Source of the DNA: Kitasatospora sp. NA04385
Lineage (GTDB): Bacteria; Actinomycetota; Actinomycetes; Streptomycetales; Streptomycetaceae
Reading direction: 5' to 3'
Length of the DNA stretch: 57,430 nucleotides
Assembly: GCF_013364235.1 (NCBI RefSeq)
Contig: NZ_CP054919.1
Location: 1,739,309-1,796,738 of the forward strand
This document shows positions 1-8,915 of this stretch, piece by piece. Each line of letters starts with the position of its first letter. The stretch's first letter is position 1. The translations under genes and the position numbers were made by a program. The notes below the pieces were generated by a model. It ran no database searches and was not told the DNA's origin. It worked only from the letters and a program-made list of their open reading frames with translations.

Positions 1-393
1 GTGCAGCCGGGCCCGTTCGGCGCCGCGCACCACGTGGTCGGCGGTGCGATGGGTGCCGAGGTGGGCCCGCAGGCCCGCCTCCTCCAGGGCGGTGGCCAGC
101 GCGGGCGCGGAGGCCAGCGGGTGGTCGCCGCCCTCGGCGTCGGTGACCCGGTCGGCGACGATCACCTCGCCGGAGCGCACCCCCGGCCCGAGCGCGGCGC
201 CGAACCCGGCGACCAGCAGCGCGCCGTAGCCGCCCGCGTCGAGCAGCGCGGCGGCCCGGTCGCCGGCGGACTTGCGGCCCATGCCGGTGCGGGCCAGCAC
301 CGGGGGGCCGCCGGCCGCGCCGGACCAGTCGCCGCCGCGCAGCGCCCAGGCCTCCGGCGCGAGCGCGCACAGCACCAGCAGCGGGGCGGTCAT
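1..393 (-). CDS. hpnG: HpnG-like hopanoid-associated phosphorylase, 3' end cut off
   Basis: The gene reads leftward from an ATG at 393 and stays open for 131 codons to the window edge, so only the N-terminal part is present. The visible protein starts MTAPLLVLCALAPEAWALR and contains a GMGRKSAGDRAAALL segment and GFGAALGPGVRSGEVIVAD, the pattern of nucleoside phosphorylase/MTA-SAH nucleosidase folds. In hopanoid loci this family (HpnG) removes adenine from adenosylhopane made by the radical SAM enzyme HpnH. The ATG overlaps the stop codon of shc (ATGA), so it is translated together with the cyclase. The assignment rests on fold-like motifs plus position directly after shc; the C-terminal half and any hpnH lie outside the window. 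Confidence 0.8.
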   Translation of the reverse strand, partial: MTAPLLVLCALAPEAWALRGGDWSGAAGGPPVLARTGMGRKSAGDRAAALLDAGGYGALLVAGFGAALGPGVRSGEVIVADRVTDAEGGDHPLASAPALATALEEAGLRAHLGTHRTADHVVRGAERARLH

Positions 394-2348
394 CGTCCGC
401 CCCCCTGGCCGAGCGGGGCGTCCTGCACGTAGCGGCCGAGCGCGGTGACCGGGAAGACCAGGCGGTACAGGTGGTAGTTGATGGAGAAGTCCCAGGGGAA
501 TCCGGTGCCGGTGAACTGGGGTTCGTCCCACGTCCCGTCGGGGCGCTGGGTCGCGGTGAGCCAGCCGATGCCGCGCTCGACCGCCGCGGAGTCGCGCTCG
601 CCGGCGGCCAGCAGCGCCATCAGCGCCCAGGCGGTCTGCGAGGCGGTGGACTCGCCGCGGCCGGCCCAGGTGGCCGGGTCCTCGTAGGAGCGCATGTCCT
701 CGCCCCAGCCGCCGTCCGGGTTCTGCCGGTCGGCCAGCCAGGCGACGGCGCGGCGGACCGAGGAGTGGTTGCGGCTCACCCCGGCGGCGATCAGGGCGGG
801 CACCACCGAGCCGGTGCCGTAGATGTAGTTGGTGCCCCAGCGGCCGAACCAGGAGCCGTCGGCCTCCTGGTGGCGCAGCAGCCAGACGACGCCGCGCCGG
901 GTGCGCGGGTCGCGGATGCGGCCGGTCTCGGCGAGCATCTCCACCACGTGCGCGGTGACGTCCGCCGAGGGCGGGTCGATGACCTCGCCGAAGTCGCAGA
1001 ACGGCAGCCGGTTGGGGAGCTTGCTGGTGTTGTCGGCGTCGAAGGCGCCCCAGGCGCCGTCCTTGGACTGCATGCCGAGGTTCCAGTCGACGGCCCGTTC
1101 GACCGCGCCGGCCAGCCGCTCGCGGTCGGGGTGGTCGATCCGGCGCAGCGCGAGGACCACCTCGGCGGTGTCGTCGACGTCCGGGTAGGTGTCGTTCTGG
1201 AACTCGAAGGCCCAGCCGCCGGGGGCCAGCCGGGGGCGTTTGACGGCCCAGTCGCCGCGGGTGGTGATCTCCTCGCCGAGCATCCAGTCGCCGGCCCGGA
1301 CCAGGGCGGGGTGGTCGCCGGGCAGTCCGGCGTCGCGCAGCGCGATGGCGGCCAGGCAGGTGTCCCAGACCGGGGACTGGCAGGCCTCCAGCCAGCGCTT
1401 GCCGTCCTCGGTGTGGACGGTGAAGGAGTCGAAGGCGGCGAGTCCGGCCTTCATCACCGGGTGGTCGAGCCGGTAGCCGAGCAGCCGCAGCGCGATCAGC
1501 GAGTAGACGGCGGGCGGCTGGATGCCGCCCCAGCAGCCGTCGGCCTCCTGCCGTTCGACGATCCAGGCGGCGGCCTGCCGCAGCGCCAGGCGGCGCAGCG
1601 GTTTGATGGCGTGCCGGCGGTAGCGGTGCATCAGCTGGTCGAGGCGCTGGAACAGGCCGTCCCAGCTGTGCGCGGGGGCCAGCGGCCGGCGCGGGTACGG
1701 GTCGGCCGGGTCGGTGTGCAGTTCGGCGAGGCCGAACGGGGCGGGGCGGACCGGGCGGTGCGCGGAGACCACGGTGAGCGGGACGATGGTCTGCCGGGCC
1801 CACTGGCCGAAGGAGTAGATGTTCAGCGGTGCCCAGCTGGGCAGGAACAGCACCTCGGGGGGCAGCTCGGGGAGCTCCTCCCAGGGCCACCAGCCGAACA
1901 GGGCGAGCCAGATCCGGGTGAACACCCGGCTGGCGGCGATGCCGCCGCGTTCGCGGACGAAGGCGGCGGCGGCCCGCATGTGCGGGGCGTCCGCGGCGTC
2001 CCCGGCGAGCCGGAGGGCCACGTACGCCTCGACGGTGGTGGAGAGTTCGGGCGGGCCGCCGTGGAAGGTGGTCCAGGTGCCGTCCTCCCGCTGCCGGGAG
2101 CGGATCCAGGCCGCGGTGGCCCGGGTCTGCTCCTCGGTGCGGATTCCGAGGAACTCCCGGAGCAGCAGGTCTTCGGCGTCCATGGTGACGTTGGTCTCCA
2201 GGTCGCCCTTCCACCAGCCGTCGGCGTGCTGGAGTGACAGCAGGTGCGCGGTGGCGCGGCTGAGCGCCGCCACTGGTGAGGAATCGTCAGATCGTGTTAC
2301 TGCAACTGAGGTTTGGGGTCCGAGCCTTCCACCCGCGGTTGCTGTCAC
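390..2348 (-). CDS. shc: Squalene-hopene cyclase
   Basis: This 652-residue protein matches the normal length of bacterial squalene-hopene cyclases, which fold squalene into the pentacyclic hopene at the membrane surface. The catalytic DxDD motif is intact (D390-V-D392-D393-T, in YPDVDDTAEV), and several QW repeats are visible, for example QHADGWWKGDL near residue 40, QREDGTW near 86, RQEADGCWGG near 266 and QSKDGAWGAFD. The start is a GTG preceded by a GAGAGG ribosome binding site about 13 bases upstream. It follows the polyprenyl synthase stop by seven bases and overlaps the next gene (hpnG) by four. Both ends therefore suggest polycistronic expression with the squalene-making genes upstream. 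Confidence 0.97.
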   Translation of the reverse strand: MTATAGGRLGPQTSVAVTRSDDSSPVAALSRATAHLLSLQHADGWWKGDLETNVTMDAEDLLLREFLGIRTEEQTRATAAWIRSRQREDGTWTTFHGGPPELSTTVEAYVALRLAGDAADAPHMRAAAAFVRERGGIAASRVFTRIWLALFGWWPWEELPELPPEVLFLPSWAPLNIYSFGQWARQTIVPLTVVSAHRPVRPAPFGLAELHTDPADPYPRRPLAPAHSWDGLFQRLDQLMHRYRRHAIKPLRRLALRQAAAWIVERQEADGCWGGIQPPAVYSLIALRLLGYRLDHPVMKAGLAAFDSFTVHTEDGKRWLEACQSPVWDTCLAAIALRDAGLPGDHPALVRAGDWMLGEEITTRGDWAVKRPRLAPGGWAFEFQNDTYPDVDDTAEVVLALRRIDHPDRERLAGAVERAVDWNLGMQSKDGAWGAFDADNTSKLPNRLPFCDFGEVIDPPSADVTAHVVEMLAETGRIRDPRTRRGVVWLLRHQEADGSWFGRWGTNYIYGTGSVVPALIAAGVSRNHSSVRRAVAWLADRQNPDGGWGEDMRSYEDPATWAGRGESTASQTAWALMALLAAGERDSAAVERGIGWLTATQRPDGTWDEPQFTGTGFPWDFSINYHLYRLVFPVTALGRYVQDAPLGQGGGR

Positions 2349-2355
2349 TCTTACG

Positions 2356-3519
2356 TCACCTCTCTCTGACCACCACGAATTCGGCGAGTGCGACGAAGTG
2401 CTCGCGCACCTCGTCGGCCATGGGCACCTCGCCGAGCGCGGCGAGGGCGGTGTCGTACTGGCGGCGGGCCTCTTCCTGCGTCCAGGCCCGGCCGCCGGCC
2501 TTCTCGATCAGCGCGGCGCGGGCGGCGAGCACCTGCTCGCTCTCCTCGCCGCGGCCGGTCGGGTCGGCCAGCTGTGCGGCCAGCTCGCGGGAGGCGGCGC
2601 CCCCCTCGGCCAGCGCGGCGCACACCGGCAGCGACTTCTTCCGCGACTGGAGGTCGCTCCAGTGCGGCTTTCCGGTCACTTCGGTGGCGCCCCAGATGCC
2701 CAGCAGGTCGTCCACCGCCTGGAACGCGAGCCCCAGGTGGTGGCCGTACCGCTGGAGCGCGTCGGACACCCGGTCGTCGGCGCCGGCCAGCACCGCGCCG
2801 ATCGCCGCCGAGGCCGCCAGCAGGGCGCCGGTCTTGCCGCCCTCCATGGCCAGGCACTCCTCGACCGTCACCGCGTCGCGCTGCTCGAAGGAGACGTCCA
2901 GCGCCTGGCCGTCGATCAGCCGCCGGGTGGCGGTGGTGATCAGCCGGACCGCGCGGGCGGCGTCGGCCGGGTCGGCCCCGCCGGTCACCGCGGCGTCCAG
3001 CAGGACCTCGGTGCCGAGGGTGGCCAGCGCGTCGCCGACCAGCACGGCCTGCGCCGGGCCGAACACCGTCCAGGCGGTGGCCCGGTGCCTGCGCGTCTCG
3101 TCGCCGTCCATCAGGTCATCATGGAGGAGGGAGAAATTGTGCACCAGCTCGACCGACACGCCGCCGGGTACGCCCACCTGCGCGTTCGCGCCCACCGCTT
3201 CGGCCGACAGCAGGGCCAGCGCCGGGCGCACGGCCTTGCCGCCGTCGCCCGCGGCGGGCTTGCCGTCCCGGTCGATCCAGCCGAAGTGGTAGGCGGCGAC
3301 GGTGTCCATCGGTGCCGCCAAACGGGCGACGGCCGCGCGCATCGGCGGCGTGCAGAGCGTGCGCCCGCGCGCCAGCAGGTCCAGGACGGTCGGGGTGTCC
3401 TCGACCGTCGAGCCGGTGCGTGCCTCCACGTGCGTTCCCTCTCGGTACGTCCGGCCGACCGCGGCGGGCGGCCGGACTGGTGCGGTGTCAGTGGTCGGGG
3501 GGCGGGGGCTCGGCGTCAT
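2356..3519 (-). CDS. Polyprenyl (farnesyl-type) diphosphate synthase of the hopanoid operon
   Basis: The 387-residue protein is an all-helical trans-prenyl diphosphate synthase that condenses IPP with allylic diphosphates, most likely to supply farnesyl diphosphate for the HpnCDE squalene route. The first Asp-rich motif is LLHDDLMDGD (D134, D135, D138). The second is FQAVDDLLGIWG (about residues 266-277), where the last Asp of DDxxD is replaced by Gly. The GKxxRP substrate segment (GGKAVRPAL) is near residue 94. The ATG at 3519 overlaps the hpnE stop (ATGA). The N-terminal 40 residues are Pro/Thr-rich and probably disordered, so a downstream start is conceivable. The chain length of the product cannot be read from sequence alone. 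Confidence 0.9.
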   Translation of the reverse strand: MTPSPRPPTTDTAPVRPPAAVGRTYREGTHVEARTGSTVEDTPTVLDLLARGRTLCTPPMRAAVARLAAPMDTVAAYHFGWIDRDGKPAAGDGGKAVRPALALLSAEAVGANAQVGVPGGVSVELVHNFSLLHDDLMDGDETRRHRATAWTVFGPAQAVLVGDALATLGTEVLLDAAVTGGADPADAARAVRLITTATRRLIDGQALDVSFEQRDAVTVEECLAMEGGKTGALLAASAAIGAVLAGADDRVSDALQRYGHHLGLAFQAVDDLLGIWGATEVTGKPHWSDLQSRKKSLPVCAALAEGGAASRELAAQLADPTGRGEESEQVLAARAALIEKAGGRAWTQEEARRQYDTALAALGEVPMADEVREHFVALAEFVVVRER

Positions 3520-4913
3520 CGGGGCCACCGCCCGTCCCCCCGGTCGACCGGGAGCCGGCCGTGGCCGGCCAGGGCGGCGTCGGCCGCAGCGTGTCCGCTG
3601 CGCACCGCACCCTCCATGGTCGCTGGCCAACCGGTGGCCGTCCAGGACCCGGCGAGCAGGACGCCGGGCAGCCCGGTGCGCGCGCCGGGGCGCAGCGCGG
3701 CGGTGCCGGGCGCCGGGTCGAACGTCGCGGTGCGCTCCCGGGTGACGAAGAAGTCCAGCACCCGGGCGCCGCGGGCGGCGGGCAGCAGCCGCTCCAGCTC
3801 CGGCAGGTAGCGGGCGCGCAGCTCGGCGACCGGCAGGTCGATCTCGTCCTCGACCGCGGACTGCGAGACGGCGAGGTACTGGGCGCCGGGGACGTCCAGG
3901 CCGGAGTGCCGGGTGCGGTCGAAGACGAACTGCACCGGGGAGCCGAGCGCCGCGAAGAACGGGCGGCGGATCAGCGGCCGGTCGTAGACCGCGTGCACGT
4001 TGAGGATCGGGGCGGTGCCGAGCTCGGTCAGCCGGTGCTGGGCCGGGATCGCGCCGGACGGCAGCAGGGCGGCCGCGGTGTCCTGGGCGCCGGCCAGCAC
4101 CACGGTGTCGGCGGTGAGCAGTTCGCCGCCCTCCAGCCGGACGGCGTGCTGCTCGGCGGCCTTCAGCTCGGCGGCCCTGGTGCGCAGCAGCACCCGGACG
4201 CCGGCCCGCTCCAGTTCGGCCGCGGCCCGGTCGTGGTGGATCTCGCCGAGCGGGACGTTGGCCATCCCGATGTCGGCGGCGCCCGCCTCGGAGAGCAGGC
4301 CGGTCTTGAAGACCATCGCGGCCAGCGCCATCGAGGTGCGGTCGGCGGTGGCGTTCAGGGTGGCCACGCCGACCAGGTCCCAGACGGCGGCCACGGTGGC
4401 CGGGGTCTGGCCGTGCCGGCGCAGCCACTCGCCGAAGGAGAGGTCGTCCAGCGCCGGGTCGGCGAGGTCGAGCCGCTGCAGGGCGAGCGCGCCGCGCACC
4501 ACCCGCAGCCGGTCGGCCGGGCCGAGGTGCCGGTAGGCGGCGAGGCTGCCGGCCAGGTGCAGCGGGACGGGCAGGTCGGCGCGGCGCAGCCGGCCCAGGC
4601 GGCGGGTGCCGTCGGGGGCGACGGAGAGCACCGGCACGTCCAGCCGGGGCTGGAGGTCGACCAGGGCGTTCGCGCCGAGCCGGTCGACCAGGCCGCGGTA
4701 GGCGGTGCAGCAGCGCAGGTAGACGTGCTGGCCGTTGTCGACGGTCAGTTCGCCGCGCTTGAAGGAGAAGGCCAGTCCGCCGAGCCGGGGACGGGCCTCC
4801 AGCAGGGTGGTGCGCACGCCCGCGTCGGCGAGGCGGAGGGCGGCGGTGATGCCGGCCAGGCCGCCGCCGACGACCACGGCGGTGCGCTCGCGCGGCACTG
4901 TCGGCGTGCTCAT
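3516..4913 (-). CDS. hpnE: Hydroxysqualene dehydroxylase HpnE (squalene-associated FAD-dependent desaturase)
   Basis: The 465-residue flavoprotein belongs to the phytoene-desaturase/amine-oxidase-like fold. It has the FAD dinucleotide motif VVVGGGLAGITAAL near residue 13 and LLEARPRLGGLAFSF immediately after. In the HpnCDE pathway this family reduces hydroxysqualene to squalene. I place the start at the ATG at 4913 because a GGGAGGG ribosome binding site lies five bases upstream; an in-frame start 11 codons further up has none. A gap of about 94 bases separates it from hpnD, the only real spacing inside the operon, and the downstream prenyl synthase start overlaps its stop. Confidence 0.93.
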   Translation of the reverse strand: MSTPTVPRERTAVVVGGGLAGITAALRLADAGVRTTLLEARPRLGGLAFSFKRGELTVDNGQHVYLRCCTAYRGLVDRLGANALVDLQPRLDVPVLSVAPDGTRRLGRLRRADLPVPLHLAGSLAAYRHLGPADRLRVVRGALALQRLDLADPALDDLSFGEWLRRHGQTPATVAAVWDLVGVATLNATADRTSMALAAMVFKTGLLSEAGAADIGMANVPLGEIHHDRAAAELERAGVRVLLRTRAAELKAAEQHAVRLEGGELLTADTVVLAGAQDTAAALLPSGAIPAQHRLTELGTAPILNVHAVYDRPLIRRPFFAALGSPVQFVFDRTRHSGLDVPGAQYLAVSQSAVEDEIDLPVAELRARYLPELERLLPAARGARVLDFFVTRERTATFDPAPGTAALRPGARTGLPGVLLAGSWTATGWPATMEGAVRSGHAAADAALAGHGRLPVDRGDGRWPR

Positions 4914-5007
4914 CGACCCTCCCGGAAGGCGGTGGACGGTGGGCACAACAACGTGCGCATGCGTCGTGATTCCCCGTTGACACAGCGTGACAGAACTGGC
5001 GCGAGAA

Positions 5008-5910
5008 TCAAGAACGCCCTCCGGCGAGCCCGGACAGTGCCACGTACGCCTTCTCCCAGCCGGGCAGCGAGACCCGGCCGCGGAGCACCGCGTGCGGGTC
5101 GGCGGCGATCCGGCCGAGCAGGCGGTGGTAGATGCCGGCCATGGCGGCGGTGGCGGCGCGGCTGCGGCGGTCGAGCATCGGCAGCAGCCGCAGGCCCTCC
5201 TCGAAGGCGCGCTGGGCGCGTTCGGCCTCGAAGGCGACCAGGCCGGTGAAGTCGGCGCCGGCCGGGAGGGCGGGGAGGGCGAAGCCCTGCTGGCAGCCGA
5301 ACCGGACCAGGTCCTCGGTGGGCAGGTAGGTGCGGCCGTTCAGGGCGTCCTCGCGCAGGTCGCGCAGGATGTTGGTGAGCTGCAGGGCCAGGCCGAGGGT
5401 GTCGGCGTACTCCTCGCCGCGCTCGCGGTCCTCGCAGCCGTAGATGCCCAGCGAGAGCCGGCCGATCGAGCCGGCCACGCAGCGGCAGTAGACCTTGAGG
5501 TCGTCGAAGGTGGCGTACTCGACGCCCTTGAGGTCCATCTCGACGCCGTCGACCAGTTCGTCGAAGCCGCCCAGCGGGATCGGGAAGCGGCGGGCCGCGT
5601 CCGCCAGCGCGACCTTGATCGGGTCGGTGTCGTCCTCGCCGACCGCGCCGGCCCGGACCTCGTCCAGCAGGACGCGGGTGCGGGCCAGTGCGTCGGCCTT
5701 CTGCTCGGCGGGCAGTTCGCCGTCGCCGATGTCGTCGACCCGGCGGGCCAGCGCGTACAGCGCCGACATCGCCAGCCGCTTGGCCTCGGGCAGCAGCCGG
5801 ATGCCGTAGCTGAAGTTGCGGGCCTGCAGGGCGGTGACCGCCTCGCAGTACCGGTAGGCCGCCATGACCGGCGCGGACGCCAGTGGTGATGCCCCCACGC
5901 GGGCGCTCAC
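5008..5910 (-). CDS. hpnD: Presqualene diphosphate synthase HpnD
   Basis: The 300-residue protein is a squalene/phytoene-synthase-family enzyme. Two Asp-rich metal-binding motifs are seen: RRVDDIGDGE near residue 57 and NILRDLREDALNGR near residue 181. In loci with two such paralogues plus HpnE, HpnD joins two farnesyl diphosphates to presqualene diphosphate. The HpnD rather than HpnC identity comes from the YEAVTALQARNFSYG-like N-terminus (YCEAVTALQARNFSYGIRLL) and gene order. The GTG start overlaps the hpnC stop (GTGA) behind a GAAGGGAAG ribosome binding site. An internal Met at codon 16 is an alternative start. Confidence 0.93.
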   Translation of the reverse strand: MSARVGASPLASAPVMAAYRYCEAVTALQARNFSYGIRLLPEAKRLAMSALYALARRVDDIGDGELPAEQKADALARTRVLLDEVRAGAVGEDDTDPIKVALADAARRFPIPLGGFDELVDGVEMDLKGVEYATFDDLKVYCRCVAGSIGRLSLGIYGCEDRERGEEYADTLGLALQLTNILRDLREDALNGRTYLPTEDLVRFGCQQGFALPALPAGADFTGLVAFEAERAQRAFEEGLRLLPMLDRRSRAATAAMAGIYHRLLGRIAADPHAVLRGRVSLPGWEKAYVALSGLAGGRS

Positions 5911-6875
5911 CTTCCCTTCGCGAAGAGTGCCGCCGCCCGGCCGGCCAGGCGGCGCTTGTCGGGCTTCGCCCGGTGCGCGAGCACGTCGAACCCGGCCGCC
6001 TCGATGGCGTCCAGGGCCGCGTACCCGCCGGCGGTGAATCCCGCCAGCAGCAGTCGGAGCCTCCCGTGAACCGTACCCACCAGCGGCGCGCCGCGGTCGA
6101 GCAGGGTCCGGGCCCGGCTCGCCTCCCAGGCGATCAGCTGGCGCACGCCGCGGGAGGCGGTGTCCGCGGCGAGGTCGTCCTCGGTGACGCCGAAGGCCGC
6201 CAGGTCCTCCTGGGGGAGGTAGATCCGGCCGCGGCCGAGGTCCTCGGCGACGTCCTGGAGGTGCTCGACGACCTGCAGCGCGGTGCAGATCGCGTCGGAC
6301 AGCTCGATCCGCCCGGGGGTGGCGCGGCCGGCCAGGGCGAGCACCAGGCGGCCGACCGGGTCGGCGGACAGGGTGCAGTAGTGCCGCAGGTCGGCGTAGG
6401 TCGGGTACCGGGTGGTGGTCTGGTCCACCCGGTTGGCCTCGATCAGGCGGCGGAACGGCTCGGGCGTGACGGCGTGCCGCTCGACCAGCGGGACCAAGGC
6501 GCGCATCAGCGGGTGCCGGGGCTCGCCCGGGTCGGTGCCCAGGACGGTGCCGTGCGGGGCCGGGTCGTCGCCGAGGGCGGTGGCGAAGACCCGGTCGAGG
6601 TCCCGTTCCAGGCCGTCCAGCAGGGCGAGCCGGAAGCCGTCGTCGCCGGGGTCGCCCGGGACGTCCAGCAGCCGGGCGGCGGCGGCCGGGTCGGCGAGGT
6701 CGCCGTCGCCGGCGTCGTCGACCAGTCGGGCGAAGCCGTAGACCGCCATCAGGTCGCCGCGCCAGGCGGCGGGCAGGAAGCCGGGGGCGACCGGGAAGTT
6801 CTCCAGGTCGGCCTTGTCCAGCGTCACCGCCACTGTCTGGTTATCTGACTTAGTTGAATCCGACACTGCCGTCAC
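5907..6875 (-). CDS. hpnC: Hydroxysqualene synthase HpnC
   Basis: The 322-residue protein is a second squalene/phytoene-synthase homologue, beginning ENFPVAPGFLPAAWRGDL, a typical HpnC N-terminus. The Asp-rich motifs are ARLVDDAGDGD (about residue 50) and EHLQDVAEDLGRGR (about residue 183). It converts presqualene diphosphate to hydroxysqualene, the substrate of HpnE. It is the first gene of the hopanoid operon, so its promoter must lie in the 80 bases upstream. A GGGGGA run abuts the GTG at 6875 but sits nine bases before another in-frame GTG at 6866. The second GTG (start MSDSTKSDNQ) may be the true start. Confidence 0.93.
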   Translation of the reverse strand: MTAVSDSTKSDNQTVAVTLDKADLENFPVAPGFLPAAWRGDLMAVYGFARLVDDAGDGDLADPAAAARLLDVPGDPGDDGFRLALLDGLERDLDRVFATALGDDPAPHGTVLGTDPGEPRHPLMRALVPLVERHAVTPEPFRRLIEANRVDQTTTRYPTYADLRHYCTLSADPVGRLVLALAGRATPGRIELSDAICTALQVVEHLQDVAEDLGRGRIYLPQEDLAAFGVTEDDLAADTASRGVRQLIAWEASRARTLLDRGAPLVGTVHGRLRLLLAGFTAGGYAALDAIEAAGFDVLAHRAKPDKRRLAGRAAALFAKGR

Positions 6876-6954
6876 TCCCCCGTTCTACACCGGTCCGCAC
6901 CGCCACCGCGCCACGGACACGCATCCGTCGCCGCGCCTTCACCCGCCGCACGCC

Positions 6955-6999
6955 GCAGGGCCGGTGCCCGGGGATCGGCTCCCCGTGCACCGGCCCTGC
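6955..6999 (-). terminator. Long perfect stem-loop between the exporter and hopanoid operons
   Basis: A 13-bp perfect stem (arms GCAGGGCCGGTGC and GCACCGGCCCTGC) is extended inside by CGGGG/CCCCG. It lies 20 bases beyond the stop of the ABC ATPase gene. There is no T tract, as is common for actinobacterial terminators. It separates the exporter operon from hpnC, whose own promoter would sit in 6876-6954. Confidence 0.8.
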
Positions 7000-7019
7000 G
7001 CCGTGCGGACCGCCCCCGC

Positions 7020-7832
7020 TCAGGGGCGCTCGCCCTTCTCGTAGCGACGGACCACCTCGTCGGTGTGCCCGTCCATGATCAGCTCGCCGTGCTCGATCCA
7101 GATCGTGCGCTCGCAGGTCTCGCGGATCGCGTTGTTGTCGTGGCTGACCAGGAAGACCGTGCCGGCCTCCTTGCGCAGCTCGTTGATCCGGGCCTTCGAG
7201 CGCTGCTGGAAGCCCTGGTCGCCGGTGGCGAGCGCCTCGTCGATCAGCAGCACGTCGTGGGTCTTCGCCGCCGCGATGGAGAACCGCAGGCGGGCGCCCA
7301 TGCCGGAGGAGTAGGTGCGCATCGGCAGCGAGATGAAGTCGCCCTTCTCGTTGATGCCCGAGAAGTCGACGATGCCCTGGTAGCGCTTGCGCACCTCGGT
7401 CGGGGACATGCCCATCGCCAGGCAGCCCAGCACCACGTTGCGCTCGCCGGTCAGGTCGTTCATCAGCGCCGCGTTGACGCCCAGCAGCGAGGGCTGGCCC
7501 TGGGTGTAGATGCCGCCCCGCTCGGTCGGCAGCAGGCCGGCGATGGCCGCCAGCATGGTCGACTTGCCGGAGCCGTTCGAGCCGATCAGGCCGATCGCCT
7601 CGCCCTTGTACGCGGTGAAGCTGATGCCGCGCACCGCGTGCACCTCGCGGATGGTGGGCGACTTCTTGCGGGTGATGATCCGGCTCAGCGCCGAGGTGGC
7701 GCTGCCCTTCCCGGAGCCCGCGCCGTGCACCTTGTAGACGATGTGCACATCGTCCACCACCACGGTGGGGACCTGGGCCTGGTTGTCCACCACGGTGGTC
7801 TCCTTGACGGTGTCGAGAGCTGCGTCAGCCAC
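7020..7832 (-). CDS. Polysaccharide/teichoic-acid-type ABC exporter ATPase (TagH-like)
   Basis: The 270-residue ATPase energises export of a lipid-linked polymer through the neighbouring permease. Motifs are in order: the Walker A segment IGSNGSGKST, the signature YSSGMGARLRF, Walker B VLLIDEALATGD and the H-loop LVSHD. The family is recognised by the N-terminal DDVHIVYKVH segment and the GLLPTERGGIYTQG region. It overlaps the permease gene by eight bases. The first 25 residues are polar and variable. It is the last gene of its operon and is followed by the stem-loop at 6955-6999. The exported substrate is not revealed by this gene alone; the upstream genes suggest a phosphopolyol-containing glycan. 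Confidence 0.92.
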   Translation of the reverse strand: MADAALDTVKETTVVDNQAQVPTVVVDDVHIVYKVHGAGSGKGSATSALSRIITRKKSPTIREVHAVRGISFTAYKGEAIGLIGSNGSGKSTMLAAIAGLLPTERGGIYTQGQPSLLGVNAALMNDLTGERNVVLGCLAMGMSPTEVRKRYQGIVDFSGINEKGDFISLPMRTYSSGMGARLRFSIAAAKTHDVLLIDEALATGDQGFQQRSKARINELRKEAGTVFLVSHDNNAIRETCERTIWIEHGELIMDGHTDEVVRRYEKGERP

Positions 7833-8796
7833 GGCCGTACTCCTCCTCGGCCTTCCAGAAGAACACGAAGCCGAGGACGAAGGCGACGACCGCCCAGGTG
7901 CCGGCCATGATCCAGATGTGGTCCGGCAGGATCAGCGCCTTCGGCAGCTGGTGGCCCTGCGCGTCGTAGCCGCCCGGGTACTTGTGCGGGTTGAAGCTGT
8001 CCGGCATGAACGCGTAGCGCATCAGGTCCATGTAGACCGTGGCCGGGTTCCAGGAGTAGACCGTCTGCCAGATCTGCGGCCAGGTCTGGATGTAGCCGGA
8101 GACCGAGTACATGACGCCGGAGACGTACATCCAGGTGCGCAGCAGGAAGGGCATCAGCTGCGAGATGTCGGAGGTCTTGGCGCCGATCCGGGCCATCACC
8201 ATGGCCAGGCCGGTGTTGAACAGCGACTGCAGCACCAGCGCCGGGATGATCAGGATCCAGGTCATCGCGGGCATGATCCCGCTGATCAGCACGATCGCGA
8301 CCAGCACCACCATCGAGATCAGCAGCTGCTGGAGCTGGATCACGGTGAAGGCGATCGGCAGCGAGGCGCGCGGGAAGTGCAGCGCCCGGATCAGGCCGAG
8401 GTTGTCGGAGATCGACCGGGTGCCGGCCTGGATCGCGCTCTGCGAGAACTGGAAGACGAAGACGCCGATGCACAGCCAGGCGATGTACACCGGGACGCCG
8501 TCCCGGCTCTTCATGATCACGCCGAAGACCAGGTAGAACACCGCGCAGTTCAGCAGCGGGGTGAGCACCTGCCAGAGCTGACCCAGCTTGGCGGTGGTGT
8601 ACTGCGCGACCAGGCGGGCGGTGGCGAAGGCGCTGATGAAGCTGCGCCGGGCCCAGAGCTGGCGGACGTACTGCGGCAGGCTCGGCCGCTTGCCGCTGAC
8701 GGACAACCCGTACTTGTCCGCCAGCTGCTTCGGGGTCAGACCCGCGTCGGAACCCCTTGGTGCGGAGAGGTTGACCGGGTCACTCAGTGTCGACAC
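7825..8796 (-). CDS. Polysaccharide/teichoic-acid-type ABC exporter permease (TagG-like)
   Basis: The 323-residue membrane protein has an ABC2-type permease layout. A cytoplasmic N-terminus of about 65 residues and the amphipathic segment LGQLWQVLTPLLNC are followed by six hydrophobic segments, for example CAVFYLVFGVIM, LLISMVVLVAIVLIS and IMAGTWAVVAFVLGFVFFW. The segment between residues 190 and 270 matches the TagG family style (MPFLLRTWMYVSGVMYSV). The GTG at 8796 has an AAGGA ribosome binding site six bases upstream. It forms the transporter with the overlapping ATPase gene. A 119-base gap with a G/C-rich inverted repeat separates it from the glycosyltransferase gene, so it may also have its own promoter. 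Confidence 0.92.
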   Translation of the reverse strand: MSTLSDPVNLSAPRGSDAGLTPKQLADKYGLSVSGKRPSLPQYVRQLWARRSFISAFATARLVAQYTTAKLGQLWQVLTPLLNCAVFYLVFGVIMKSRDGVPVYIAWLCIGVFVFQFSQSAIQAGTRSISDNLGLIRALHFPRASLPIAFTVIQLQQLLISMVVLVAIVLISGIMPAMTWILIIPALVLQSLFNTGLAMVMARIGAKTSDISQLMPFLLRTWMYVSGVMYSVSGYIQTWPQIWQTVYSWNPATVYMDLMRYAFMPDSFNPHKYPGGYDAQGHQLPKALILPDHIWIMAGTWAVVAFVLGFVFFWKAEEEYGRG

Positions 8797-8915
8797 ATTC
8801 GTCCTTCAGGGGGTCGTCATCCCCCGCCCCGGGGGGACGGGACGGGGGACCGGGGCGTACCACGGGGAGCTCTGGTCTGCTCGCGGCCTGCTCGGGGAGG
8901 GCCGATCGGCCGCGA

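Noticed and set aside
471..2237. Long open frame on the plus strand opposite shc
   Set aside because: It is Gly/Val/Ala/Arg low-complexity, lacks domains, and mirrors the codon bias of the real gene on the other strand.
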